NCBI GenBank assembly: GCA_025360865.1
Contig: JANYBG010000036.1
Location: 1-57,811, forward strand
Direction: 5' to 3'
Length of the DNA stretch: 57,811 nucleotides
Source: Pseudomonadota bacterium
Lineage (GTDB): Bacteria; Pseudomonadota; Gammaproteobacteria; Steroidobacterales; Steroidobacteraceae
Under the pieces are notes generated by a model. It was not told the DNA's origin and did not search any database. It was given only the letters and a program-made list of their open reading frames with translations. The translations under genes were made by a program, and so were the position numbers. This document shows positions 20,701 to 30,497 of the stretch, piece after piece. Every line of letters begins with the position of its first letter. Within the stretch, counting starts at the first letter, position 1.

Positions 20701-21066
20701 CTACTCCGGGGTCTTTCCGGCTGGGCGCGCCTGGGCACAGCGCTCGAGGTAGCGCGCCCACTTCGGCGCACGTTCACGCCCGAGTTCGTGAAGGTATTTC
20801 CAGGTGAAGAGCCCGGTGTCGTGACCGTCGTCGAAGACAAGCTTGACCGCGTACTGGCCGACCGGGTCGACCGCGGAGATGCCGACGTCGTGCTTGCCCG
20901 TGACGAGCACCTCCTGCCCGGGGCCGTGGCCCTTCACTTCGGCGGACGGCGAATGAACGCGCAGGTACTCGAAGGGGAGCTCATAACGGCTGCCGTCGTC
21001 GAAGCTGACCTCCAGAATTCGCGAGGCGCGCCGCAGGCGGATCTCAGTGGGTACGGGTTCAGCCAT
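20701..21066 (-). CDS. DUF971 (gamma-butyrobetaine hydroxylase-like N-terminal domain) protein
   Basis: ILEVSFDDGSRYELPFEYLRVHSPSAEV...HDVGISAVDPVGQYAVKLVFDDGHDTGLFTWKYLHELG. Confidence 0.9.
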   Translation of the reverse strand: MAEPVPTEIRLRRASRILEVSFDDGSRYELPFEYLRVHSPSAEVKGHGPGQEVLVTGKHDVGISAVDPVGQYAVKLVFDDGHDTGLFTWKYLHELGRERAPKWARYLERCAQARPAGKTPE

Positions 21067-21219
21067 CGTCCGGCAAGTATAGGCACTCATAACCCGGGCA
21101 CGGGTGGATTGTTGCAGTGCAATATATCTTTGGGGGACCGTGAAAATCCCCGGCGCGCATCTATAATCCACGGCCTACTTTCTCGCCCATGAGGGCTCGG
21201 CCCAGGGCCCGAGCAATGA

Positions 21220-23034
21220 ATGGAACCGACCGATACCTCGAACCCCGACTATTACCATCGAGTTGTGGATTGCCAGTGGGCCTGTCCGGCCCATACCGAC
21301 GTCCCTGAATACATACGACTGATCGCCCAGGGCCGCTTCACCGAAGCCTATATGGTGAACCGCGAGTCGAATGTCTTCCCCGGGATCCTCGGCCGCGTCT
21401 GCGACCGTCCCTGCGAGCCGGCCTGTCGCCGTGGGCGCATAGAAGACCAGAAGCCGGTGGCGATCTGCCGCCTCAAGCGCGTCGCCGCTGACCATCGTGA
21501 CGAGGTCGCGGACCTCCTGCCGAAGGCCCCGCATGTGAAAAACGGCAGGCGCATCGCCTGCGTTGGCGCCGGCTGCGCCTCCCTCACGGTCGCCAATGAC
21601 CTCATGCCGCTGGGCTACGAAGTCACGATCTTCGAGCAGTTCGGGGAGCCCGGCGGCCTCATGCGCACCAATATCCCCTCGTTCCGGCTGCCGCACTCGG
21701 TGCTGAACGAGGAGATCGCGATGATCACCGGCATGGGCGTGGACCTTAAGCTCAACACACCGGTCAAGAGCATGCGCGGGCTGCTCACGACCGGCGGCTT
21801 CGATGCGGTCTTCGTGGGCTCCGGCGCGCCCAAGGGCAAGGAGCTGAGCCTGCCGGGCCGGGCGGAAGCCGGGGCGAACATCCACATCGGCATCTCGTGG
21901 CTCGAGTCGGTCGCCTTCGGTCACATCGAGAAGATCGGCAAGCGCGTGCTCATCATCGGCGTCGGCAACACCGCCATGGACTGCTGCCGCACCAGCCTCC
22001 GGCTGGGGGCCGACAGCGTCAAGGTCATGGCCCGCAAGCCGCGCGAGTTCTTCAAGGCCTCCGCCTGGGAATTGGAGGATGCCGAGGAGGAAAGCGTCGC
22101 GATCATCATCAACCGCTCGCCGAAGTCCTTCGTGCTCGAGAACGGCCGCCTCACCGGCATGCTGTTCGACAAGATGGAATACCAGATGGATGCGACCGGT
22201 CGCATCACGGTGGAGCGCGTCGCTGGGGAGGAATTCCTGCCCGCCGATGATGTGATCCTCGCCATCGGGCAGGAGAACGCGTTTCCCTGGGTGGAGCGCG
22301 ACATGGGCATCGAATTCGACAAGTGGGACGTGCCGGTCGTCGACAAGGCCACCTTCGAGTCCACGCGCCCGGGCGTGTTCTTCGGCGGCGACGCGGCCTT
22401 CGGCCCCAAGAACATCATCTGGGCCGTTGAGCACGGGCACCAGGCGGCGATATCCATTCACCGCCACTGCCACGGCGAATCCGCCAGCGAGCGCATGCCT
22501 CCCGGGGTCAACCTGCAGAGCCGCAAGATGGGCATGCACGAGTGGAGCTACTCCAACGACTACACGCCGGTCGAGCGGCGGCTGATGCCGCACGTCTCGC
22601 TCAAGGAGCGGTTCAAGAACCTCAACATCGAGGTCGAACTGGGCTTCACCGCGGAGCAGGTTGAGCAGGAAGTGCAGCGTTGCCTGAACTGCGATGTGCA
22701 GACGGTCTTCTCGGCGAAGCTGTGCATCGAGTGCGACGCCTGCATCGACATCTGCCCGGTCGATTGCCTGACCATCACCCACAACGGTGAGGAAAGCGAC
22801 CTGCGCCAGCGCCTCACGGCGCCAGCCAAGAATCTCACGCAGGCGCTGTACGTCTCGGCCGGGTTGCCGCAGACCGGGCGCGTCATGGTCAAGGACGAGG
22901 ACCTGTGCGTGCACTGCGGCCTGTGCGCGGAACGCTGCCCGACAGCGGCCTGGGACATGCAGAAGTCCCAGCTGCGGTGGCCGCACGCCGGCGACCAACA
23001 GCCCGTCACGACCCAGCAGGCCAAAATCGCCTGA
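21220..23034 (+). CDS. GltD-like FAD/NAD(P)-binding oxidoreductase with C-terminal 2x[4Fe-4S] ferredoxin domain
   Basis: N-terminal Cys motif VFPGILGRVCDRPCEPACRRG, GAGCASLTVANDL Rossmann, C-terminal CIECDACIDICPVDC and CVHCGLCAERCP. Confidence 0.9.
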   Translation: MEPTDTSNPDYYHRVVDCQWACPAHTDVPEYIRLIAQGRFTEAYMVNRESNVFPGILGRVCDRPCEPACRRGRIEDQKPVAICRLKRVAADHRDEVADLLPKAPHVKNGRRIACVGAGCASLTVANDLMPLGYEVTIFEQFGEPGGLMRTNIPSFRLPHSVLNEEIAMITGMGVDLKLNTPVKSMRGLLTTGGFDAVFVGSGAPKGKELSLPGRAEAGANIHIGISWLESVAFGHIEKIGKRVLIIGVGNTAMDCCRTSLRLGADSVKVMARKPREFFKASAWELEDAEEESVAIIINRSPKSFVLENGRLTGMLFDKMEYQMDATGRITVERVAGEEFLPADDVILAIGQENAFPWVERDMGIEFDKWDVPVVDKATFESTRPGVFFGGDAAFGPKNIIWAVEHGHQAAISIHRHCHGESASERMPPGVNLQSRKMGMHEWSYSNDYTPVERRLMPHVSLKERFKNLNIEVELGFTAEQVEQEVQRCLNCDVQTVFSAKLCIECDACIDICPVDCLTITHNGEESDLRQRLTAPAKNLTQALYVSAGLPQTGRVMVKDEDLCVHCGLCAERCPTAAWDMQKSQLRWPHAGDQQPVTTQQAKIA

Positions 23035-23094
23035 AGCGCTGCGGCCGGCCCGCGCGCGGGCCGGCCCTCGCCCGCCACAGCCAGTAATACTCAT

Positions 23095-24930
23095 ATGCCC
23101 TCATCACCCGCCACGCACGTCAACGATTTCTCCATCAAGATCGCCACGGTGAACGGCACCGGTTCGGCCAGCGCCAACTCGCTGCTGATGAAGTCGATCT
23201 TCCGCAGCGGCATTCCCGTGATGGGGAAGAACTACTTTCCCTCGAACATCCAGGGACTGCCCACCTGGTACGAGATCCGCATCACCCGTGATGGCTACGT
23301 CGCCCGCTCCGGTAAGGTCGACATCATGGTCGCCATGAACGCGGAGACCTACGCGCGTGACGCCAAAGAGGTCGCCCCTGGGGGCTACCTCGTGTATGAC
23401 TCGACTTGGCCGCGCCCGGCGCTGCTGAAGCGCGAGGACATCACGGTACTTGGCGTGCCGCTGGCGAGGATGTGCAACGAGAACTTTAACGGCGTGCGCA
23501 CGCGCATCCTGATGAAAAACATCTGCTACGCGGGCGTGCTCGCCGCGCTGCTCGACCTGGACCTCACGCGAATCCGCGAGCTCCTCGCCGAGACGTACGC
23601 CAAGAAGCCGCAGCTGGTCGATAGCAACATGAAGGCCATCCAGCTCGGCTACGACTACGCCCGCGCGAACTTCAACTGCCCGCTGGCGATGCATGTGGCG
23701 CCGATGGACAAGACGGCCGGCCACATCATGATCGACGGCAACACCGCGGCGGCGCTTGGCTGCATATTCGCCGGGGCGACCGTCGGGGCCTGGTACCCGA
23801 TCACCCCGTCGACCTCGCTGATGGATGCCTTCAAGGTGTTCGGCGACCGCATGCGCGTGGACAAGGAAACGGGGCGCAAGAACTTCGCCTTCATCCAGGC
23901 CGAGGACGAGCTGTCGGCCATAGGCATGGTGATCGGGGCGATGTGGAATGGCGCGCGGGCGTTCACCGCGACCTCAGGGCCGGGCATCTCGCTCATGAAC
24001 GAGTTCCTCGGCCTCGCCTACTACGCGGAAGTCCCGGCCGTGATATTCGACATCCAGCGTGTGGGACCGTCCACGGGCATGCCGACCCGCACCCAGCAGT
24101 GCGACTTGATGCTGGCCGCCTACGCCTCGCACGGCGACACACGCCACATCTGCCTCTATCCCTCCAATCCGGAGGAATGCTTCTACATGGCGGTGCAGGC
24201 ATTCGACCTCGCCGAACGCCTGCAGACCCCGGTCATGGTGTTGTCGGATCTGGACATCGGCATGAATGACTGGATGTGCCGCGACCTCAAGTGGGACGAC
24301 AGCTACCAGCCCGATCGCGGCAAGATGCTCAGCAAGGAGGAGGTCCTCAAGCTGGAGAAGTTCCACCGCTTCGTGGACAAGGATGGGGATGGCATCACAT
24401 ACCGGACGCTGCCGGGCGTGCACCCCAAGGCCGCCTACTTCACGCGCGGCTCGGGCCACACCAAATTCGGCACTTACACCGAGGATTCGGCGGAGTACCA
24501 GGAGGTGCTCGACCGGCTGATGGTGAAGTGGGCGACGGCGAAGAAGATGGTGCCGCGCGCGGTCATCGACGCGACGGCCGGCAGCGAGGTCGGGCTGGTC
24601 TCGATCGGCAGTTGCGATGGGGCGATCCACGAGGCCATGGACCTCCTCAAGCGGCAGGACGTGGCCATCGACTACATGCGTGTGCGGGCGTTCCCCTTCA
24701 GCGAGGATGTCGAGCGTTTCCTCGCCGCGCACGAGACCCTGTTCGTCATCGAGCAGAACCGCGACGCGCAACTGCGCTCGCTGCTGACGCTCGAGACCGC
24801 GGTCGACAAGAAGAAGCTGCGCTCGCTACTGCACTACAATGGCCTGCCGATCTCCTCCGCGTGCATCGTCGAGGGAGTGCTCGCTGAGCTGCGCCCACAG
24901 GCGCAGCCGCAGGACGCCGCCCATGCGTGA
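23095..24930 (+). CDS. 2-oxoacid:acceptor oxidoreductase, fused gamma/alpha subunit
   Basis: KorA-like: GYLVYDSTWPR gamma domain followed by AYPITPST-type alpha domain (GAWYPITPSTSLMDAF, QAEDELSAIGMVIGAMWNGARAFTATSGPGISLM). Confidence 0.92.
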   Translation: MPSSPATHVNDFSIKIATVNGTGSASANSLLMKSIFRSGIPVMGKNYFPSNIQGLPTWYEIRITRDGYVARSGKVDIMVAMNAETYARDAKEVAPGGYLVYDSTWPRPALLKREDITVLGVPLARMCNENFNGVRTRILMKNICYAGVLAALLDLDLTRIRELLAETYAKKPQLVDSNMKAIQLGYDYARANFNCPLAMHVAPMDKTAGHIMIDGNTAAALGCIFAGATVGAWYPITPSTSLMDAFKVFGDRMRVDKETGRKNFAFIQAEDELSAIGMVIGAMWNGARAFTATSGPGISLMNEFLGLAYYAEVPAVIFDIQRVGPSTGMPTRTQQCDLMLAAYASHGDTRHICLYPSNPEECFYMAVQAFDLAERLQTPVMVLSDLDIGMNDWMCRDLKWDDSYQPDRGKMLSKEEVLKLEKFHRFVDKDGDGITYRTLPGVHPKAAYFTRGSGHTKFGTYTEDSAEYQEVLDRLMVKWATAKKMVPRAVIDATAGSEVGLVSIGSCDGAIHEAMDLLKRQDVAIDYMRVRAFPFSEDVERFLAAHETLFVIEQNRDAQLRSLLTLETAVDKKKLRSLLHYNGLPISSACIVEGVLAELRPQAQPQDAAHA

Positions 24931-24978
24931 GTTCATCTGTTGCATCGCGCCACGCGCCATCCGCGCATCGAGGGCGAC

Positions 24979-26034
24979 ATGACTTTCATCGCCAAACCGA
25001 AGGTGGCGCACCCGTCGCTGCCGAGGAACGCGCTGGGCTTCACCCGTCGCGACTACGAAGGCGCTCTATCGACGCTGTGCGCGGGCTGTGGCCACGACTC
25101 GATCACCGCCGCCGTCGTCGAGGCCAGCTGGGGCCTGGACCTTGAGCCGCAGAACATGGTCAAGCTGTCCGGCATCGGTTGCTCCTCCAAGACGACGGCG
25201 TATTTCGTCAGTGGCGGCCATGGCTTCAATTCCGTGCACGGCCGCATGCCTTCGATCGCCATGGGAGCCAACGCGGCGAATCGCGCGCTCACCTACATCG
25301 GGGTCTCCGGGGATGGCGACACGTTGTCCATTGGCCTGGGGCAGTTCTGCCATGCGATCCGCCGCAATCTCAACATGCTGTACATCATCGAGAACAACGG
25401 CGTGTACGGGCTGACCAAGGGGCAGTTCTCCGCCTCGGCCGATGTCGGTACCAAGGCGAAGAAGGGGGAGACCAACCTGCAGCCGCCGATTGACCCGGTG
25501 CTGCTGGCGATGACGCTCGGCGCCTCCTTCGTCGCGCGCAGCTTCTCCGGTGACAAGGAGCAGCTGGTGCCACTGATTCAGGCGGGGCTGAGGCATCGCG
25601 GCTTCGCGCTCATCGATGTGTTGTCTCCGTGCGTGACCTTCAATGACCACGAGGGCTCAACCAAGAGTTACGCCTACACTCGCGAGCACTATGAACCGGC
25701 CGTGCACGCCGACTTCGTGCCACTGGAACGCGAGATCGTCGCGAACTACCAGCAAGGTGAGACGATGCCGCTCCTCATGCACGACGGCAGCCGTATCGTG
25801 CTGCGCAAGCTCGACGCCTCCTACGATCCGACGGACCGTGTTAACGCGGCCGCGCACATACAGGAGCGCATGAAGGCGGGTGAATACCTCACGGGCCTTC
25901 TCCACATCGAGCCATCACAGAACGAATTCCACGAGGTCAATGAAACCCCGGATGTGCCCTTGAACAGCGTGTCGTACGAGGCGCTGTGCCCGGGTTCCAA
26001 GGGGCTGGAAAAGACGCTGGCGCGCTACCGCTAG
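24979..26034 (+). CDS. 2-oxoacid:acceptor oxidoreductase, beta subunit (TPP-binding)
   Basis: LCAGCGHDSITAAVVEA, GIGCSSKTTAYF, GVSGDGDTLSIGLGQFCHAIRRNLNMLYIIENNGVYGLTKGQFS. Confidence 0.92.
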   Translation: MTFIAKPKVAHPSLPRNALGFTRRDYEGALSTLCAGCGHDSITAAVVEASWGLDLEPQNMVKLSGIGCSSKTTAYFVSGGHGFNSVHGRMPSIAMGANAANRALTYIGVSGDGDTLSIGLGQFCHAIRRNLNMLYIIENNGVYGLTKGQFSASADVGTKAKKGETNLQPPIDPVLLAMTLGASFVARSFSGDKEQLVPLIQAGLRHRGFALIDVLSPCVTFNDHEGSTKSYAYTREHYEPAVHADFVPLEREIVANYQQGETMPLLMHDGSRIVLRKLDASYDPTDRVNAAAHIQERMKAGEYLTGLLHIEPSQNEFHEVNETPDVPLNSVSYEALCPGSKGLEKTLARYR

Positions 26035-26037
26035 CGG

Positions 26038-27291
26038 TCACCGCCTCGCGGATCCGAGGCTGTGGCGCACCGCCAGCTGCACCTGGGTCTGCGTGGACCA
26101 GGGAGATTCGCCTAGCAGATCGTGGCGGTTGTACGAATCGCTCCGGACCTGCAACCATTCCACCGTTAAGTGCCATCGAGCCGTCGCATCAAACGCATAT
26201 GATGCCGTCCAGGCGTGACCGGACTGCGCGCCGGCTCCATCGGCGCCGCGCACCTCGACGTTGAAGCGGTCATAGCGTGCGCTGACCGTATTTCTGCCGA
26301 GCCGCCGCGATAACAGCGCGTACGCGGAGTCAAAGGGCCACTCGATCGCGAAGCCGCCGGGTGCGATGATGGTTTCTCCCCGCAACCACTGGACAATCCC
26401 GGTCCAGCCATCGCCGTTCTCCGCGCGCAGGGCCGCGCTGGTGAAGCGGGTGTCCCATGCGATCGTATTCGCCAAAGTATCCGAAGCCGTTGGGTCCGCG
26501 CGATTGTCGTAGCGCAGGAGGCGCAGCGTCAGCCGGTTCAGATACCGCGCCTCGATGCCCGCGTAGGCGCCCATGCGACCGTCAATCTGCACGAACGGCT
26601 CGACGCCGTGGAGCGGCGGGACCCCGGGGCGGCCGACTCGCCCGAACACCGGGGTCTGCCGGTCTGACAGAGCGAAGCCTGTGCCGGCGAGAACCGCACC
26701 GGCCTGTTCGTTCCACCCGAAGGCCGCCGCGGTCACCCCCAGGTCGAATGAGTGCCCGAGGCGTGTGCCCAGCCAGTCGAGATTCGCCTCAAGCCCAATC
26801 GCGCGAACTTCGACCGCGACCCAGCTGTCGATGGCGGAGTACGAGAGCGTGTACGGAGAGTCCCAGCCGTTGGCGCGGTTCTCCAAGGAGAGGGGTGGGT
26901 AGAACGCGCCGGCCTTTACCCTTAGTCGATAGCCCTCGCGCGGGTAGGGACGAAACTGCAGATAGGCCTCAGTCAGGCCAGCGAGCGCGCCGCCCTTGTC
27001 GTCGTACACCGAGGCGTCGAGGTGCGCGCTCCACTGCTCCGCGATCGGCTGGGTGAGCGCGAGGCGCGCGCGCCCGAGTGCGAGCGTGCAGTCGTCCCGG
27101 TCGAAGCGCACCGGCGCAAGACCTCCATCCATTACGGATCGGTCCGCATCGGAGCTCACCAGCCGGGTATCGAGACTAATGTCCCACTCAGTCGCGCGGG
27201 CGGTGGAGCCAATCGCCAGCAGCCCCACCGTGGCAAGCACCCGCCGGTGGAGCACCCCCGATAGCCGTATTCGCCGTTTCGCGCCGGACAT
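26038..27291 (-). CDS. Predicted outer-membrane beta-barrel (porin-like) protein
   Basis: Signal peptide and alternating amphipathic strands; start at MSGAKRR. Confidence 0.65.
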   Translation of the reverse strand: MSGAKRRIRLSGVLHRRVLATVGLLAIGSTARATEWDISLDTRLVSSDADRSVMDGGLAPVRFDRDDCTLALGRARLALTQPIAEQWSAHLDASVYDDKGGALAGLTEAYLQFRPYPREGYRLRVKAGAFYPPLSLENRANGWDSPYTLSYSAIDSWVAVEVRAIGLEANLDWLGTRLGHSFDLGVTAAAFGWNEQAGAVLAGTGFALSDRQTPVFGRVGRPGVPPLHGVEPFVQIDGRMGAYAGIEARYLNRLTLRLLRYDNRADPTASDTLANTIAWDTRFTSAALRAENGDGWTGIVQWLRGETIIAPGGFAIEWPFDSAYALLSRRLGRNTVSARYDRFNVEVRGADGAGAQSGHAWTASYAFDATARWHLTVEWLQVRSDSYNRHDLLGESPWSTQTQVQLAVRHSLGSARR

Positions 27292-27301
27292 CTGGTTGCC
27301 C

Positions 27302-27985
27302 TCAGTAGTCCCAGGAGTGCGGTCGGTCCACTGGCGCCGGCTGCAACGGCTTCGCCAAGCGAACGGTGAGCTCGGCGCGATCGTCACTACCCACGGTGAG
27401 CTCGCGCTCCACGCCGCCGCTGCCCTCATCGCGCATCCGCGGGTGCCAGATCGTTATCCGATAGCGACCGGGACCCAGTTCAGCCGACCAGCTGCCGGCA
27501 CCGTCGGTGCGCCCAAAGTACGGCGCGTCGGTCACCACCAGGTAGGCGAGCATTTCATCATGGATGTTGCAGCCCAGTGTGACGACGCCCACCTGGTCGA
27601 ACAGCACGGGGGGATACGGTTTGCCGCGGTAGAGCGGCAGCTGGAAGCGCTTGGCGCTTGAGAATGAGTAGATCTGGTGGCTCACCCAGTCGCTGTTGGG
27701 AAATTCGACAGTTGAGCCCGCAGGTACGACCAAGAGATCCGGCGCGAACGCGCGATCGATCTGATCCATGACCGCGTGGGCAGGCGTTCCGCGCTTCACC
27801 GGGCCGTCCAGCGGGCGGGCGGTAAGGACCGCTCCCGGCAGCGACTTTCCGTCGGTGGCCTGCACATGAATGACGAGAATGGCCGCCTCAGCCATCCCCG
27901 CGCCGGCGAACACGGCCGGGAACGCCGCCGCGGCGCAAAGCCAGGCGCGAGGGAGGCGGCAGAGCAGACGTGCCGAAGGTCTCAT
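27302..27985 (-). CDS. Secreted cupredoxin-like protein ('methylamine utilization protein' type)
   Basis: Signal peptide; copper-ligand-like SHQIYSF ... LGCNIHDEMLAYLVV; carboxypeptidase-regulatory-like elements. Confidence 0.8.
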   Translation of the reverse strand: MRPSARLLCRLPRAWLCAAAAFPAVFAGAGMAEAAILVIHVQATDGKSLPGAVLTARPLDGPVKRGTPAHAVMDQIDRAFAPDLLVVPAGSTVEFPNSDWVSHQIYSFSSAKRFQLPLYRGKPYPPVLFDQVGVVTLGCNIHDEMLAYLVVTDAPYFGRTDGAGSWSAELGPGRYRITIWHPRMRDEGSGGVERELTVGSDDRAELTVRLAKPLQPAPVDRPHSWDY

Positions 27986-28029
27986 TCCCGCACTTCGATC
28001 CTCGCGGCGAACATGGTGGGGCTCTTACG

Positions 28030-30429
28030 ATGCGTTGGGTCATTCGAGCGGATTTAATGCGTAGTTTCCGCAAACGGCTTCTCGTGCTGATCATCGGCCT
28101 CGTCATCGTCACGCAAACTGTGACGTTGGCCGCAGTGCTGGCGAGCACGCGCCGGGCGGTCGAGACTCGCGCGGCGGGGCAGCTGCGTTCCGGTGCCTCC
28201 CTTGCCGAGAACCTCATCGGCTTTCGCGCCGGACAGCTGGCCAACGGCGTGGCAGTACTCGCCGCCGATTTTGGGTTCCGCGAGGCGGTCGCCAGCGGAC
28301 ACGCCCCCACCATCCTCTCAGCCGCGCGCAACAACGCGCAGCGCATCGGCGCGGATCTCGTGTTGGTACTGGATACGCACGGCCAGGTCCTGGCCTCGAC
28401 CGCGCCGGAGTCCGCCGACGTCGGCGGATCGCTCGAGGGGCTGCTGGTAGCTGGTCCGACAGCCCGCGACCAGCCGACTTTCCACGTCTTCGGCCCGCGC
28501 TCCTACCAGGTGTTCCTGGCGCCGGTGCGCACGCCGGAGACCATCGCCTGGGTGCTCATGGGATTCGTCGCGGACGAACAGCTTGCGCAGAAGATCAGGT
28601 CACTGGTTGGATCCGAAGTGCAGATCGTCACCCACGCCAACGACGGCCTGGTGCGGGTCGCCTCAACGGTGCCGATCGCGAACGCCGCGGCGGCGCGCGT
28701 GGAGTCGGATGGAGTCGCGCACGTGACGCGTACTGCGGGCGTGGATTACCTGGGGTTCGTACGCCGCCTCAACAGTCGAGGAGACTCGGTGGACGTGGTC
28801 CTGCTTGAGCCTCTCAGGGAGGTGTACGCGCCCTACCGCGAACTGCGCGACGCGATGCTCCTCATTGACGGCGTCGCCCTCGCGCTCGCGGCGCTGGTGG
28901 GCGCCGTTCTCGGTCGCAGCGCAACGCGGCCGATCGGCGAGCTGGTACGCGCGGCGCGGCGCATAGAGAAGGGCGACTACCAGACCGCGGTGAGCGTGGC
29001 CGGAGGCGAGGAGTTTCGGGCGCTCGCGAGCACGTTCAACACGATGCAGCACCACATCGCCGCGCGCGAGGCGGACATCCTCTACCAGGCGCGGCATGAC
29101 CCGCTGACCCAGCTGCCGAACCGCGCGTTTGCGCAACGCGAGATTGAAGCCGCGACCGTCGGGTCGGGTGAACCGGTGGTCGCGACGCTGATACTCCTGG
29201 AGTTGCGCAATCTGCGCGACATCAACGCCTCGCTCGGGCACGCGGTGGGCGACCAAGTGTTATGCGAGACCGCGCGCCGGCTGCGGCAAACCGCCGCGAC
29301 CGGCGAGATACTGGCGCGTGTCGGGGAGACGCAATTCCTAGTGTTCGCGCCGCAGTGTTCTGCGGAACGCGGCCGCCTGTACGCCGAGCAACTGGCCGCG
29401 ACGGTTCGGGGTGGCTTCCACGTGGCGGGCGTCAGCCTGGACCTGCGCCTTGCCTGCGGGGTGTGCGCGTGCCCCGAGCACGGTCGTTCCGCGGACGAAT
29501 TGCTGCAGCGCGCGCAGGTCGCCCTGGAAGAGGCGGATGAGGCGACGGCCCGTGTCGCCGTCTATCGCTCCGGCCAGGACAGCGAGCACCGCCGTCGGTT
29601 GACACTGATCACAGACCTGAGCGCCGCGATCGACCAGGGCGCGCTTTCACTGGTCTATCAGCCGAAGGTCGACATGCGCACCCGGGGCGTCAGGAGCCTG
29701 GAAGCGCTTGCGCGCTGGACACACCCGCAGCTGGGCCCTATCTCGCCAGCGGAGTTCGTGCCCCTCGCCGAGCGCACCGGTGGTGCGCGCCGCCTGACAA
29801 ACTGGGTGCTCGCGGCAGCCCTGCGCCAGTTGGGGCAATGGTTGCGGGATGGACTGGAGCTTGATCTCGCGGTCAACCTGTCCGCCCCGGACATACTCGA
29901 TCAGGACCTGGGCGAGGAGATCCTCAGGCTGCTGCGCCTGCATCGGGTTGAGCCGAGCCGGCTGATTCTGGAGATCACCGAGAGCGCGGTGATGGGTGAT
30001 CCGCAGGCGGCGGTGCGCAACATGCAACTGCTGCGCCTGACAGGCATCCGCTTCTCGATTGACGACTTCGGCACGGGGCATTCGTCGCTCTCGCAGCTGA
30101 GCGTACTGCCGGTCGATGAGCTGAAGATCGATCGGTCCTTCATTTCGCATCCGGACGCCCGTGCGGTGACAATCGTGACCTCGACAATCGAGCTGGGTCA
30201 TAGCATGGGGCTCAAGGTCGTCGCGGAGGGTGTCGAGGACGCGCTCGCTTGGAATCTATTGCGCCGACTTGGCTGCGATTTCGCCCAGGGCTACCTGATA
30301 AGCAGGCCGCTATCGCCCGAAAGCGTGCCCGCCTTCGTGCGCGAGGCCAACCAACTTCTTCCCGCCTCCGAGTCGACGCTCATGCAGCTGCGCGCTCTGG
30401 AGATACTGACGGGTGGCAACCGGCGCTAA
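28030..30429 (+). CDS. Membrane sensor with HAMP, degenerate GGDEF and EAL domain (predicted c-di-GMP phosphodiesterase)
   Basis: TM + periplasmic sensor, HAMP, GGDEF position reads GETQF, EALARW and DDFGTGHSSLSQL...VDELKIDRSFI intact; start assumed at MRWVIRAD. Confidence 0.9.
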   Translation: MRWVIRADLMRSFRKRLLVLIIGLVIVTQTVTLAAVLASTRRAVETRAAGQLRSGASLAENLIGFRAGQLANGVAVLAADFGFREAVASGHAPTILSAARNNAQRIGADLVLVLDTHGQVLASTAPESADVGGSLEGLLVAGPTARDQPTFHVFGPRSYQVFLAPVRTPETIAWVLMGFVADEQLAQKIRSLVGSEVQIVTHANDGLVRVASTVPIANAAAARVESDGVAHVTRTAGVDYLGFVRRLNSRGDSVDVVLLEPLREVYAPYRELRDAMLLIDGVALALAALVGAVLGRSATRPIGELVRAARRIEKGDYQTAVSVAGGEEFRALASTFNTMQHHIAAREADILYQARHDPLTQLPNRAFAQREIEAATVGSGEPVVATLILLELRNLRDINASLGHAVGDQVLCETARRLRQTAATGEILARVGETQFLVFAPQCSAERGRLYAEQLAATVRGGFHVAGVSLDLRLACGVCACPEHGRSADELLQRAQVALEEADEATARVAVYRSGQDSEHRRRLTLITDLSAAIDQGALSLVYQPKVDMRTRGVRSLEALARWTHPQLGPISPAEFVPLAERTGGARRLTNWVLAAALRQLGQWLRDGLELDLAVNLSAPDILDQDLGEEILRLLRLHRVEPSRLILEITESAVMGDPQAAVRNMQLLRLTGIRFSIDDFGTGHSSLSQLSVLPVDELKIDRSFISHPDARAVTIVTSTIELGHSMGLKVVAEGVEDALAWNLLRRLGCDFAQGYLISRPLSPESVPAFVREANQLLPASESTLMQLRALEILTGGNRR

Positions 30430-30497
30430 CACTACTCGTCGTCCCGGGCGAGTGCCGCTGCGGCGCTGCCTACTGTTCATGCTTCCGGGAGAGAACA

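Noticed and set aside
21175-23094. 639-aa minus-strand ORF opposite the GltD-like oxidoreductase
   Set aside because: Shadow ORF from high GC; composition (Arg/Ala/Asp/His-rich) lacks domain motifs, while the plus frame has clear Fe-S and Rossmann motifs.
26027-26038. 12-nt palindrome ACCGCTAGCGGT at the convergent korB-like/porin ends
   Set aside because: Spans the stop codon and is short; likely coincidental.
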